From CAWCJL01 sp963795775 (GTDB lineage: Bacteria; Acidobacteriota; Terriglobia; Terriglobales; Acidobacteriaceae), in the NCBI GenBank assembly GCA_963795775.1, contig CAWCJL010000005.1, positions 372,001 through 436,000 of the forward strand: a DNA stretch of 64,000 nt, in the 5' to 3' direction. Below the pieces are notes generated by a model that was not told where the DNA came from, ran no database searches, and saw only the letters and a list, made by a program, of their open reading frames with translations. The position numbers and the translations under genes were made by a program. Position 1 is the first letter of the stretch; every line of letters starts with the position of its first letter. Shown here piece after piece: positions 1 to 8,498 of this stretch.

Positions 1-1164
1 GGCACCTATGTTTCCATTGACGCCCAGCCGGTCGGCGTTTCGCAGCAGAACAGCACAAACCCCGCTACTGCGACCGGAACCGTCACCTTCACCAATAACG
101 GCTCCAATATCGGCAACGAACCGGTCAATGTGGCCAGCAACGGCTATGCGGAGGTGCCCGGGCAGGTGAGCCTGTACTACACGCCCGGCAATTACTCGAT
201 TGGCGCCTCCTATTCGGGCGACGCGAGCCTCCATGCCAGCACGGCTGGTCCGCTCGCGTTCACCGTGGCCAAAGCGCCCACGGCCCTGAGCGCGACCGCT
301 GCCAGCAACGCACCCATCGGTTCGGCCGCGTACACCGTCGTGATCACCCCCAACCCGGCCAGCAACGCTGCTTCGCCGACCGGAAATATCACCATCACCG
401 ACGGCGCCACCGGGGTGGGTTCGCCCGTGGCGGTGACCGCGGCGCAGGACCAGAACACCGGCGCATCGCTGGCTGCGGCGAACATCGTGATTGACCCCAC
501 CACGCTGCCTGCGGGCGTGCAAACGCTCACGCTGACTTACAGCGGGGACGGCAATTACACCGGCTCGACAGGGACGATCCAGGTCACTGGAACGGGCACG
601 GGCGGGGGCAAGACGCCGAATTACACCCTTGCGGTTAAGGACAGCACCCTTACCATTGCCAACTCCAGCTCTTCCAACAACAGCGGCCAGACCACGGTCA
701 CGCTGACGCCCGTCAACAGCTTTACCGGAAGCGTGAACTTCACCTGCGCGGTCACGGGCGCGGCGACGCAACTTCTGCCGACCTGTTCGCTGGCCAATCC
801 CAGTGTTAACGTAAGCGGTACAGTTACGAACACGCTGACGGTGACGGCGACGCCGCCCGGCAGCGCCGCTCTCCATTCGCCGATCAAGGAGCTGGAAGAC
901 CACTGGCTTGGGGGCAGCGGAGCCGTGCTGGCCTGCTTGTTCCTGTTTGGGATCCCGGGCCGGCGGCGCGCGCTGGAGCGGGCTGGCTGGCAACGCACGC
1001 TCGGCGTGTTGCTGCTCATCGTTACCGCGGGCCTCGCGGGTTGCGGTGGCGGAAGCTCCAACCCGAAGTCGCCCGGCACCCCGGCGGGCGCCTACACCGT
1101 GACCGTAACCGCCACCAGCGGCTCGATCACCCAGACAGCAACCGTAGCGGTCACAATCCAGTAG
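1..1164 (+). CDS. Ig-like repeat surface protein, 5' end outside window
   Basis: The frame is open from base 1, so the N-terminus lies upstream; 387 residues are visible. Residues about 1-150 look like tandem bacterial Ig-like (Big-type) beta-sandwich repeats: Thr/Ser/Gly/Asn-rich, with motifs such as LTLTYSGDGNYTGSTG. A second Thr-rich beta segment follows. Near the C-terminus come a hydrophobic segment (about residues 304-319), an Arg cluster (RRR, 321-323), a second hydrophobic segment (about 334-347) ending in a textbook lipobox LAGC (Cys348), a GGGSS linker and a 39-residue beta-rich tail beginning TPAGAYTVTVTATSG. The protein is probably exported and cell-surface or envelope-bound, with an adhesive or structural role. 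That is inferred from the fold only; no ligand can be named. A hairpin terminator follows. Confidence 0.8.
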   Translation, partial: GTYVSIDAQPVGVSQQNSTNPATATGTVTFTNNGSNIGNEPVNVASNGYAEVPGQVSLYYTPGNYSIGASYSGDASLHASTAGPLAFTVAKAPTALSATAASNAPIGSAAYTVVITPNPASNAASPTGNITITDGATGVGSPVAVTAAQDQNTGASLAAANIVIDPTTLPAGVQTLTLTYSGDGNYTGSTGTIQVTGTGTGGGKTPNYTLAVKDSTLTIANSSSSNNSGQTTVTLTPVNSFTGSVNFTCAVTGAATQLLPTCSLANPSVNVSGTVTNTLTVTATPPGSAALHSPIKELEDHWLGGSGAVLACLFLFGIPGRRRALERAGWQRTLGVLLLIVTAGLAGCGGGSSNPKSPGTPAGAYTVTVTATSGSITQTATVAVTIQ

Positions 1165-1185
1165 CCGCTCCCACCGATGCAGCAC

Positions 1186-1220
1186 AAAGGCCACACCGAA
1201 AGGTGTGACCTTTGTCTTTC
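1186..1220 (+). terminator. hairpin terminator after Ig-like gene
   Basis: A 12-bp stem with one C-A mismatch (AAAGGCCACACC pairs with GGTGTGACCTTT) closes on a GAAA tetraloop and is followed by the pyrimidine-rich GTCTTTCC. It lies 22 bases after the stop codon. The tail is only moderately T-rich. The rest of the gap up to base 1441 shows no other recognisable feature. Confidence 0.7.
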
Positions 1221-1441
1221 CCGCATTGGATGTGGACTGGGAAACACGAGAGGTCTTCGGCGCAGTGCGCCAGCCTGCCGTGAAGCGCCCTGCTGGTGCG
1301 AATTTCCTGCAGGGACCCGTGTTGCGGGGCCACACTCGCTGGTTACACCGGATATAGGCGCCTGCGCACCCTCGCGCGACACCGCGGCAGTCCCAAAGAA
1401 GAGGCGGCTGCCGCAGCAGCCGCCGGATCGCTACTAATGGC

Positions 1442-2596
1442 TTAGCGCGGCTGCAACTGCGGCGAGTTGTCGTCGCTGTAATTCGGTGTTCCGGATGCGC
1501 TGCGCGAGGTGGTAACGCTCAGCGGCGATTGCAACTGGAAGCTGATCAGCGTTTCGGACGGCAGCTTGACCTGTTCGCCACGCGTGACTGCATTCACGCC
1601 GGCGCCGAGGCCGCCACCGGACGCTGCGCCGATCGCCGCACCCTTGCCGCCACCGGCCAGAGCACCGATGATCGCGCCCAGGGCCGCGCCGCCTCCAGCC
1701 TTGGTAGCGGTGTTCTTGCCGCGGCCCTTGCCTTGTTGCACGTAGGTGTTGGTCACTACCGGTATCTGCCGGCCGTTGGTGCTGATCGCGGTCAGCTCGA
1801 CCGAGAGCATCGCCGCCCCGGCGAAGTGGGTCGCATCCTTGGCGTCTACCACGCGGCCAATCACCGTCGCGCCACGAGGAACCGCCACCATGCCGTCGGA
1901 AATGAGGTCATTGGCCAGCGTGCCGCGGAAGACCTGGCCCGGCTGTGCGGTCGCGCTGTCCAGCCCTTCCGTCAGGCGGACCGGGACCGGCGCTCCACTG
2001 GGGATGGTCACGGTCTTCGCGACGGGTGCTGGGGGTGGCGGTGGCGCCGCCGGGACCGTACGCACCGGCTCCTGGTAAGGCGTCTGGGCTGGCGGCGGAG
2101 GGGTTTGCTGGGCTGTATCGCTCGCCCGGTTGCGGCTGGCTTCGCGGGCCTCCTGTCGGCGACGGCTGCTGCTCCGGTCGCGGTCGCGGCTGGTTTCCCG
2201 CGGAGCCGGGGTCTCCGCGGCGGCGGCCTGCGTGGCCGGCGCCACCGTCAGGTTGTTCAGGACGGTCTTGACCCCGCTGATCGCGCCGGCATCGTTGCTG
2301 GCCAGCGCCCGCGCGGCGTCGTTGTTTACCGAGCCGTTCAGGGTTGCCGTACCGTTGTTCACGCTGACCTGGATATTCTGCCCATTCAGCGCAGATTCGC
2401 CGTTGATGCGGGACTGGATATCGTTGGCAATGTCCTGGTCGCTGCGCGGAGCCGGTTGTGTTGCTGCCGGCGTGGGCGCGGCGGCGGACTGGTTGGCGGA
2501 CCCCGGCGCCTTGCAGCCGGTAGTGGCAGTGGCCAGCAGGGCAGCGCCGAGAAGGCCTGCCCCCAAAGAGTTTTGCAATAAGAAACGTCGGTTCAT
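1442..2596 (-). CDS. BON-domain, glycine-zipper envelope protein
   Basis: The start at 2596 was chosen because GGAGA lies 7 bases upstream and it opens directly on a signal peptide (MNRRFLLQNSLG..., hydrophobic to about residue 27, ending TTGC). The Cys may be a lipid-attachment site, but the -3 residue is Thr, so the lipobox is weak. Residues about 50-130 match a BON domain (DIANDIQSRIN..., VKTVLNNLTV), which in OsmY-like proteins binds phospholipid or other envelope surfaces. A low-complexity Arg/Ser then Pro/Ala-rich linker follows. Next comes a beta-rich segment (VPVRLTEGLDSATAQPGQVF) and a glycine zipper (GAALGAIIGALAGGG) typical of membrane-inserting helices. Probably a periplasmic or outer-membrane-associated stress or structural protein; the exact function is unknown. 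Confidence 0.75.
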   Translation of the reverse strand: MNRRFLLQNSLGAGLLGAALLATATTGCKAPGSANQSAAAPTPAATQPAPRSDQDIANDIQSRINGESALNGQNIQVSVNNGTATLNGSVNNDAARALASNDAGAISGVKTVLNNLTVAPATQAAAAETPAPRETSRDRDRSSSRRRQEAREASRNRASDTAQQTPPPPAQTPYQEPVRTVPAAPPPPPAPVAKTVTIPSGAPVPVRLTEGLDSATAQPGQVFRGTLANDLISDGMVAVPRGATVIGRVVDAKDATHFAGAAMLSVELTAISTNGRQIPVVTNTYVQQGKGRGKNTATKAGGGAALGAIIGALAGGGKGAAIGAASGGGLGAGVNAVTRGEQVKLPSETLISFQLQSPLSVTTSRSASGTPNYSDDNSPQLQPR

Positions 2597-2867
2597 AGAT
2601 CGATTCTCCATCCCGTGCCGTGTTTCCGGGTGCATGCTGTTTCTGAAATCCGGGCAAGGCAGCCGTCGGGAATACTCATGGTAACAATCGCTGTCCAGTA
2701 GACGCGGCAGCGCGGGTAAAGTCGCGCCAGGCATCGTTCCTCTCCACTCCGTGCAGCGCGTTGAGTTAAAAGGGCATCTAGGGAGTCAGACGCAGAGGAG
2801 CCCGGGGAGCACGCGTGTGTAGTTCGCTTTCCACCGAAGGGCCGAGAACTCTGCGAAAGGAGAGAGC

Positions 2868-3326
2868 ATGTCCTCTGAAAATGGTAGCGGTTTTAGCTGG
2901 TTTCTGGTCGGGCTGGGCGCAGGCGCGGTATTAGGGGTGCTCTACGCGCCGAAAGCCGGTCGCGAAACGCGCGAGGAACTGGCCTCCACCGTGCAGGAGC
3001 GCACGGAATATGTTCGCCAGCGTTCGCGCGATGCCGTCGGGCAGGTAGGCGATCTGGTTAACCAGGGCAAGGATCAACTGGGCGAGTACGTGGACCGCAG
3101 CAAGGAATATGTCGACAAGGGCAAGGATCTCGTTGACAAGGGCCGGGCGCAGTGGGACCAGTACGTGGACAAGGGCCGGCAGGTGGTGAGCGAGCAGGCC
3201 AACAAGGTCACCTCGGCCGTTAACGCAGGCAAAGAGGCCTACCAGTCGAGCTCTACCGGTTCGGGATCAGAAGGGGGAGCGAATTCCGGCTCGGGTTCAC
3301 CCTCCGGATCTCCAGCAGGCGCATAG
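2868..3326 (+). CDS. YtxH domain protein with LEA-like repeats
   Basis: A strong Shine-Dalgarno (AAAGGAGAG) sits 8 bases before the ATG. Residues about 8-35 form one membrane segment followed by YAPKAGRETREEL, the usual YtxH signature. Residues about 40-110 are charged and repetitive (YVDRSKEYVDKGKDLVDKG, YVDKGRQVV), an 11-residue-type periodicity like that of LEA/apolipoprotein-type amphipathic helices. The tail is Gly/Ser-rich and disordered. YtxH proteins are small membrane-anchored proteins linked to general stress in several bacteria, with unknown biochemistry. The next gene downstream is also a membrane anchor plus amphipathic repeats, so the two may act together; that is inference. Confidence 0.8.
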   Translation: MSSENGSGFSWFLVGLGAGAVLGVLYAPKAGRETREELASTVQERTEYVRQRSRDAVGQVGDLVNQGKDQLGEYVDRSKEYVDKGKDLVDKGRAQWDQYVDKGRQVVSEQANKVTSAVNAGKEAYQSSSTGSGSEGGANSGSGSPSGSPAGA

Positions 3327-3507
3327 CTGGAAAGCATCCCGGGAAAGCGGTGCGTCAGCAAGCGGCGAGAGGACCTCGGCAGGCGAGGGCCTCCCGTCGG
3401 CTTGTCGCGAGCGGCACCGTGCGCAGGACGACGTGACGACTTGTTGCGCGCCTGTGTCCGCACCGGTCGCGGATGGCAACCAGGTGATCTAAATAAGGAA
3501 GGTTCTC

Positions 3508-4344
3508 ATGGATCATGGATTAAATACTGTTCTTTGGGCGCTCACGATCGTGATCGGCATTGGCGTTCTGATCGAGATCGGCGTGCTTCTCGCCTTGGCG
3601 TTTGCCGCTTTGAAGACGCGCAAGAAGGTCCATGAGTTGATGGACCACTACCACAAGCAGATTGCTCCGCAGGTCGTCCCCATGATCGCGACCGTACGCG
3701 GCGTGGTAGATGACGTGTCCCCGAAGATCAAGGACCTGACCAGCGATCTATCTCCAAAGATCAAGAAAATCACCAGCGATGTGCAGGGCGTTATCGCCCA
3801 CCTGTCCCCCAAGGTCAAGGACATCAGCGATGATGTCGCGCCGAAGATCAAGACGGTGACCGCCAACGTCACCGAGATGAGCCAGACGGTGCGGGAAGAA
3901 GTGACGCGGGTCGCATCCACGGTGAACGATGTGCTGGACCGGACGCATCACCAGGCAGCCCGCGTGGACAGCATGGTTTCAGAAACGCTGGATGGCATCG
4001 GCCACGCAACCGCCAGGGTGCAGGAAGGCATCGGGCAGGCCACGGCCAAGGTGCAGCAGGGCTTCGGACAAGCAACTACCAGGGTGGGACAGGCGACCAC
4101 AAAGGTCGGACAGGGAATCACCTTCCCCTTCCGCGAGGCCTCCAGCATCTTGAAAGGCATTCGCGTGGGATTGGAAACACTGGTCGATGAGTTCGCAGGC
4201 CGGCGCCGCTCATCGTACACGCGTCCCTATAACACGGCTTCGTCGAGCGCCGCGGTGCGTTTTCCGGATGACTCGGAATACACCACCAGGCCTTCGACCA
4301 CAACCGCAACCGTCACACCTGGCGACGGTCCGCGCGGAGTGTAG
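3508..4344 (+). CDS. membrane-anchored repeat/coiled-coil protein
   Basis: The ATG has GGAAGG 6 bases upstream. Residues about 5-32 are a single transmembrane segment (LWALTIVIGIGVLIEIGVLL). After a short basic stretch come about four 14-15-residue repeats of the form SPKIKDLTSDL (residues about 70-118), then a Val/Thr-rich helix, then a second repeat block of the form GQATAKVQQG and GQATTKVGQG (about 165-210). It resembles DUF948/LEA-type apolipophorin-like proteins that lie along the membrane surface. No catalytic motif is visible. It follows the YtxH gene after a 181-base gap on the same strand. Role unknown; an envelope or desiccation-stress structural role is a guess from composition. 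Confidence 0.7.
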   Translation: MDHGLNTVLWALTIVIGIGVLIEIGVLLALAFAALKTRKKVHELMDHYHKQIAPQVVPMIATVRGVVDDVSPKIKDLTSDLSPKIKKITSDVQGVIAHLSPKVKDISDDVAPKIKTVTANVTEMSQTVREEVTRVASTVNDVLDRTHHQAARVDSMVSETLDGIGHATARVQEGIGQATAKVQQGFGQATTRVGQATTKVGQGITFPFREASSILKGIRVGLETLVDEFAGRRRSSYTRPYNTASSSAAVRFPDDSEYTTRPSTTTATVTPGDGPRGV

Positions 4345-4386
4345 AAGCACAGCATCGGCCTGCCCCGCAGGCCAGCAGCAATCGAT

Positions 4387-5505
4387 TTACGCGATCCAGC
4401 CTCCGCCCATCACCAGGTCGCCGTTATAAAAGACGGCGGCCTGGCCCGGCGTGACGGCCCGCGCAGGCTCGTCGAAGGTGGCCATTACTGCATCATCTCC
4501 GGACGGCTCCAGCGTGGCCCACGCAGGCTCATGGCGATGGCGGATTTTGACCTGCACACGCGTTGGCCGTTCCAGCCTTTCTACCGCGATCCAATTCAGT
4601 TGTCGCGCCGTTAAAGTGCGTGAGAGCAGTTCCGGTTCCTCGCCGATGACCACCTGCTGCGATGCCGGGTGAATGGCGAGCACGTAGATCGGCGTCGGTG
4701 AGGCGAGCCCGAGACCTTTGCGCTGCCCAACCGTGAAGTTATGAATGCCCTGGTGACGACCGCGCACCTCGCCGGTTGCGGTCACGAGTTCGCCCGCGGT
4801 GTCCGGCATCGTCTCGCCCTGCTCGTCGAGGTACGCGTCAATGAACTTCTTGTAGTCGCCACCCGGGATGAAGCAGATCTCCTGCGAGTCCGGCTTGTTG
4901 GCCAGCGCGAGTCCATACCCGTAGGCGCGCGCCCGAACTTCCGGCTTGGTGTAGCCGCCCAGCGGAAAGAGCGTGTGCGCGAGCTGATCCTGCGTGAGCC
5001 CGAACAGGAAGTAGGTCTGGTCCTTGGCCGTGTCCACCGGACGCTTCAGAAGCCAGCGGCCGCGCTCCGGATCGTATTCGTTGCGCGCGTAGTGACCGGT
5101 GGCGATCAGGTCCGCGCCAATCTGGCGTGCGGTGAGCAGTAGCTGGTCGAACTTCAGATGGTTGTTGCACAGGCTGCAGGGAATGGGCGTGCGCCCGGCG
5201 AGGTACTCGCGGACGAACGGCTTTACCACCTCACGCTCGAAGCGCTCCTGGTGATTGACCAGGTAGTACGGAATGCCGAGCCCTTCGGCCACCCGCCGCG
5301 CGTCGTACACATCGTCGATGGAACAGCAACGTCCCTGTACCTGCTCAGGCATGCCTTCGCGGCCAGCCAGGCGGCGCTGGTTCCACAGTTGCATGGTAAG
5401 CCCAATAAGCGTGTGCCCTTCGGCCTGCAGCATGGCCGCGACGGTTGACGAGTCCACCCCGCCGGACATGGCCACTGCGATCGTCTTGTGAGCTATTTGC
5501 ATCAT
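4387..5505 (-). CDS. mnmA: tRNA-specific 2-thiouridylase MnmA
   Basis: MnmA adenylates and thiolates uridine 34 of tRNAs for Lys, Glu and Gln to give s2U, using persulfide sulfur delivered from a cysteine desulfurase. The ATP PP-loop SGGVDSS is at residues 14-20. The catalytic cysteine pair is present: Cys113 in CSLCNNHLKF and Cys211 in DSQEICFIPGGDYKKF. The C-terminal beta-barrel (GQRKGLGLASPTPIYVL onward) is complete. At 372 residues the length is normal. A cysteine desulfurase gene on the same strand lies 0.8 kb upstream, separated by an opposite-strand gene, which suits a sulfur-relay pair although they are not one transcript. Confidence 0.95.
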   Translation of the reverse strand: MMQIAHKTIAVAMSGGVDSSTVAAMLQAEGHTLIGLTMQLWNQRRLAGREGMPEQVQGRCCSIDDVYDARRVAEGLGIPYYLVNHQERFEREVVKPFVREYLAGRTPIPCSLCNNHLKFDQLLLTARQIGADLIATGHYARNEYDPERGRWLLKRPVDTAKDQTYFLFGLTQDQLAHTLFPLGGYTKPEVRARAYGYGLALANKPDSQEICFIPGGDYKKFIDAYLDEQGETMPDTAGELVTATGEVRGRHQGIHNFTVGQRKGLGLASPTPIYVLAIHPASQQVVIGEEPELLSRTLTARQLNWIAVERLERPTRVQVKIRHRHEPAWATLEPSGDDAVMATFDEPARAVTPGQAAVFYNGDLVMGGGWIA

Positions 5506-5621
5506 GGAGCTATTTCCATTTTATCCCGTGCCCGGGTCCGGATTACCCTGTCGCTACGGTCCTTTGCCTACGCCCCGTTTCTTTGCCGATAAGGCGACGG
5601 TCGGAAGTACACTGCTTCACA

Positions 5622-6275
5622 ATGACACCGAAACAGCGTGCACAGGTCCGCAGGATCCCAAAACGTGGCTCCTATGATGAAGCTACAATCCACGCCATCC
5701 TCGATGCCGCATTCCTGGCGCATGTGGGCTTCCAAGTCGATGGACAGCCGTTCGTCATCCCGACGCTATTCGGGCGGAAAGGAAACACGCTCTTCCTGCA
5801 TGGCTCGGCAGCCAGCCGCATGCTGGGCGAATTAGCAACCGGCGTCAACGCATGTGTAACGGTCACGCTGGTGGACGGCCTCGTGCTGGCCCGTTCTGCC
5901 TTTCACCATTCCATGAACTACCGATCGGTGGTGGCCTTCGGCATGGCGAGGAAGATCGAGGACGCCGGCGAAAAGGAAGAGGCGCTACGTGTGATCTCCG
6001 ACCATCTGATCGCCGGGCGTTGGGACGATGTGCGTACCCCCACCGCCAAAGAATTGAAGGCTACCTCCGTACTCGCGTTTGAAATCGAAGAAGCTTCGGC
6101 AAAGGTTCGCACCGGTCCTCCGGTGGACGATGAGGAGGACTACGACCTACCTGTTTGGGCCGGCGTTCTTCCGCTGCAGACCGTGACCGAGCCGCCGATT
6201 CCCGATCCGCGGTTGAGGGACGGCATGGGGGTCCCTGCGTATCTTGCAAACGTCCGGGTGGGCAAAGCGGAATGA
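5622..6275 (+). CDS. pyridoxamine 5'-phosphate oxidase-like FMN-binding protein
   Basis: The ATG at 5622 (MTPKQRAQVRRIPKRGSYDE) was chosen because the upstream in-frame extension overlaps mnmA and lacks protein-like character. The 217-residue product matches the pyridoxamine-oxidase-like split-barrel family that binds FMN or F420: residues about 35-65 (VDGQPFVIPTLFGRKGNTLF) and 70-110 (GSAASRMLGEL, VTLVDGLVLARSAFHHSMNY). The motif FHHSMNYRSVVAFG is typical of the subgroup often annotated as nitroimidazole-resistance (NimA)-like. The substrate cannot be deduced. It sits between mnmA and the cysteine desulfurase on the opposite strand. Confidence 0.85.
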   Translation: MTPKQRAQVRRIPKRGSYDEATIHAILDAAFLAHVGFQVDGQPFVIPTLFGRKGNTLFLHGSAASRMLGELATGVNACVTVTLVDGLVLARSAFHHSMNYRSVVAFGMARKIEDAGEKEEALRVISDHLIAGRWDDVRTPTAKELKATSVLAFEIEEASAKVRTGPPVDDEEDYDLPVWAGVLPLQTVTEPPIPDPRLRDGMGVPAYLANVRVGKAE

Positions 6276-6333
6276 GCGTTGCGCCTGCGCATAGCGGCGC
6301 CGGCTTACGCAACCCTGAGCACCCGCCCGAATG

Positions 6334-7551
6334 TTAAGACAAGACTGAATCCGCGTGGGGTTGTACCGCGGAGCCGGCTGAGCTTTGTTTGTACACGGGC
6401 GACAGTTCCCGCAGCCGGGCGACGGCCTGCGGCACTGCTTCGAGCGCGAAGTCCACATCCGCCCGGCCCGCATCTTCGCTGTCCGCCAAACCACTGTCCA
6501 GGCTGAACCGCAAGCTCGCCCGTGCCCGCTCCGGAAGCACGCCCATCGCGGTCAGCACATGCGAGGGCTCGGTGGCGCCGGACATGCATGCCGATCCGCC
6601 AGATACGGCCAACCCCTTCAGATCCAGCGCGATGACCAGGGCTTCGCCCTCCAGGTGGTCGAACCAGATATTCGTGGTGTTGGGCACGCGGGGCGACTCC
6701 CCGCAATAGACGCCTGCTTCGTCCACCCGCTCAAGAATGCCCGCCTCGAGCGCATCCCGCAGGCGCGCCAACCGCGCCGGACCATCGCTTTCCAGAAATT
6801 GCACCGCCAACTCCGCCGCCTTGCCCAGCCCCACGATGCCGGGGAGATTTTCCGTGCCGGCGCGCCGCTGGCGCTCGTGCGGGCCGCCGAAGAACAAGGG
6901 CTCCGGATGCGTGCCACGCCGCACGTACAGCGCTCCGGTCCCTTGGGGCGCGTGCATCTTGTGGCCGGAAATGGTGAGCAGGTCGCAGCCGATCGCCTTC
7001 ACATCAATCGGTAGCTTCCCCGCGGCTTGCACCGCATCCGTGTGGAAGAACACATCGGCTTCGGCTGCAATGCGCCCGATCTCCTCCACGGGCTGGATCA
7101 CACCCGTTTCGTTGTTCGCCATCATCACGCTGATGAGCTTTGTCTCTGACCGCAGCGCTTTTCGGACCTCGTCCGGATCGACGAGGCCGGCCTGCGAGAC
7201 CGGCAGGAAGGTAACTGCGATGCCGCGGTCACGCATACGCTCGGAGGCGTGGAGCACGGCATGGTGCTCCATGGCCGTGGTGATCAGATGATCGCCGGGA
7301 CCAACCAGGCCGAACAGCGCCATGTTGTCGCCTTCCGTGCCGCCGCTGGTGAAGACGATCTCCGATTCGCGGCAGCCCAGCATGGCGGCCACGCTTTCCC
7401 GCGCCTGCTCCACCGCCGCGCGCGCTCTTTGTCCATGGAAATGGATCGAGGATGCGTTACCGAACTGCTCGGTGAAATACGGGCGCATCGCCGCGAACAC
7501 CTCGGCTGCAAGAGGCGTCGTCGCATTGGCATCCATGTAGACGCGGCGCAT
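6334..7551 (-). CDS. cysteine desulfurase (IscS/NifS family)
   Basis: A PLP enzyme converting cysteine to alanine and an enzyme-bound persulfide for Fe-S clusters and thiolated tRNA. The N-terminus carries the family signature YMDANATTPL. The PLP lysine is Lys198 in ISGHKMHAPQGTG; His residues at 96-97 (MEHHAVL) stack on the cofactor. The mobile-loop catalytic cysteine is Cys322 in SGGSACMSG. The C-terminal region beyond about residue 375 (SPVYKQSSAGSAVQPHADSV) is a non-conserved tail. No iscU, iscA or iscR lies nearby, so this is a stand-alone class I desulfurase; its neighbour mnmA suggests tRNA thiolation as one use. Whether it is the IscS or the NifS orthologue cannot be decided here. Confidence 0.92.
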   Translation of the reverse strand: MRRVYMDANATTPLAAEVFAAMRPYFTEQFGNASSIHFHGQRARAAVEQARESVAAMLGCRESEIVFTSGGTEGDNMALFGLVGPGDHLITTAMEHHAVLHASERMRDRGIAVTFLPVSQAGLVDPDEVRKALRSETKLISVMMANNETGVIQPVEEIGRIAAEADVFFHTDAVQAAGKLPIDVKAIGCDLLTISGHKMHAPQGTGALYVRRGTHPEPLFFGGPHERQRRAGTENLPGIVGLGKAAELAVQFLESDGPARLARLRDALEAGILERVDEAGVYCGESPRVPNTTNIWFDHLEGEALVIALDLKGLAVSGGSACMSGATEPSHVLTAMGVLPERARASLRFSLDSGLADSEDAGRADVDFALEAVPQAVARLRELSPVYKQSSAGSAVQPHADSVLS

Positions 7552-7677
7552 GCTTCCATGGTACGCCCCGGCATCGTTCGTCCGCGCCGCGTTTACCGTG
7601 GACTCTCCTCGGGCACTCTGGACGGCTACGGGGAAGTGCTAACCTTCTGTGCGGTAAGCAATGATAGGAGCCAACAC

Positions 7678-8325
7678 ATGAAAGCACATTGGATCGGAAG
7701 CCTCGCGGTTTGCGCGCTTGCAGCCATGCCGGTCGTCGCATTGGGGCAGGCAATGGGCGCCGGGAGCAATCCGGCGGCGCAATCCACCGCCGGGCAGAGA
7801 AGCGGAACGGCGCAGACTGGTACGGCAGCGCATAGCGATACCACCGGGGGCGCGCAGATCACTCCGGCAAAGGTTTATGGCGAGATGCTGCGTGTCTTCG
7901 AACAGCAAATCGTGGGCGCCGCGGAAGCGATGCCGGAGGACAAGTACAACTTCGCACCCACCAACGGCAACTTCACCGGCGTGCGCACCTTCGCGCAGGA
8001 GGTGAAGCACCTGACCGCAGCCAATTACATGTTCTTCAAGAACTTCGGCATCGGCGCCCCGCCGGATAAGAGCAAGCTGGATGCGATGAACAGCAAGGCC
8101 GAGATCGTGCAGGGGTTGAAGGACTCCTTCGCCTATGCCGAGAAAGGCGTCGATAGCATTACCCCGGCGAATGCCTTTGTCGGCCTCACCACCGGGAAGC
8201 ACGCTGAAACCCGAGCTGGGAATGCCAGCTTCTGCATGGCCCACGGGATGGATCACTACGGCCAGATGGTTGAGTACCTGCGCATGAACGGCATTATTCC
8301 GCCGGCAAGCCAGCCGAAAAAGTAA
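7678..8325 (+). CDS. exported DinB-like protein
   Basis: The ATG at 7678 is preceded by ATAGGAG and starts a clear signal peptide (MKAHWIGSLAVCALAAMPVVALGQA). A low-complexity Gly/Ser/Thr linker spans residues about 24-58. Residues about 62-208 form a four-helix DinB/YfiT-type bundle: helix 1 (KVYGEMLRVFEQQIVGAAEA), the metal-ligand-type His in EVKHLTAANYMFF, and the C-terminal helix with two His in HGMDHYGQMVEYLRMNG, followed by the usual IIPP. DinB-fold proteins bind a divalent metal with three His and include thiol-S-transferases. Here the protein is exported, so cytosolic thiol cofactors are less likely partners. The substrate is unknown. Confidence 0.8.
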   Translation: MKAHWIGSLAVCALAAMPVVALGQAMGAGSNPAAQSTAGQRSGTAQTGTAAHSDTTGGAQITPAKVYGEMLRVFEQQIVGAAEAMPEDKYNFAPTNGNFTGVRTFAQEVKHLTAANYMFFKNFGIGAPPDKSKLDAMNSKAEIVQGLKDSFAYAEKGVDSITPANAFVGLTTGKHAETRAGNASFCMAHGMDHYGQMVEYLRMNGIIPPASQPKK

Positions 8326-8355
8326 TCGCGGAGCGGGGCAAATGACCATGCCTGC

Positions 8356-8380
8356 CGGGCTTGATCCGGGATCAAGCCCG
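8356..8380. repeat. 12-bp perfect inverted repeat (REP-like or terminator)
   Basis: CGGGCTTGATCC and GGATCAAGCCCG are separated by a single G, giving a 25-base near-perfect palindrome 30 bases after the DinB-like gene. No T-run follows on the plus strand. It may act as a terminator for the upstream gene or be one copy of a dispersed palindromic element. No second copy was recognised in this window. Confidence 0.55.
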
Positions 8381-8498
8381 GGCGGGTGTTCCCCATAGCC
8401 CCCGCTGCGATTCTATCTTGCATGTCAAAAGCGCAACCCTGTACTGTGCCTAGCGAGTCCCCGTAGCCTGTTTTTATTTGCAAGCGAAAGGATAGATC

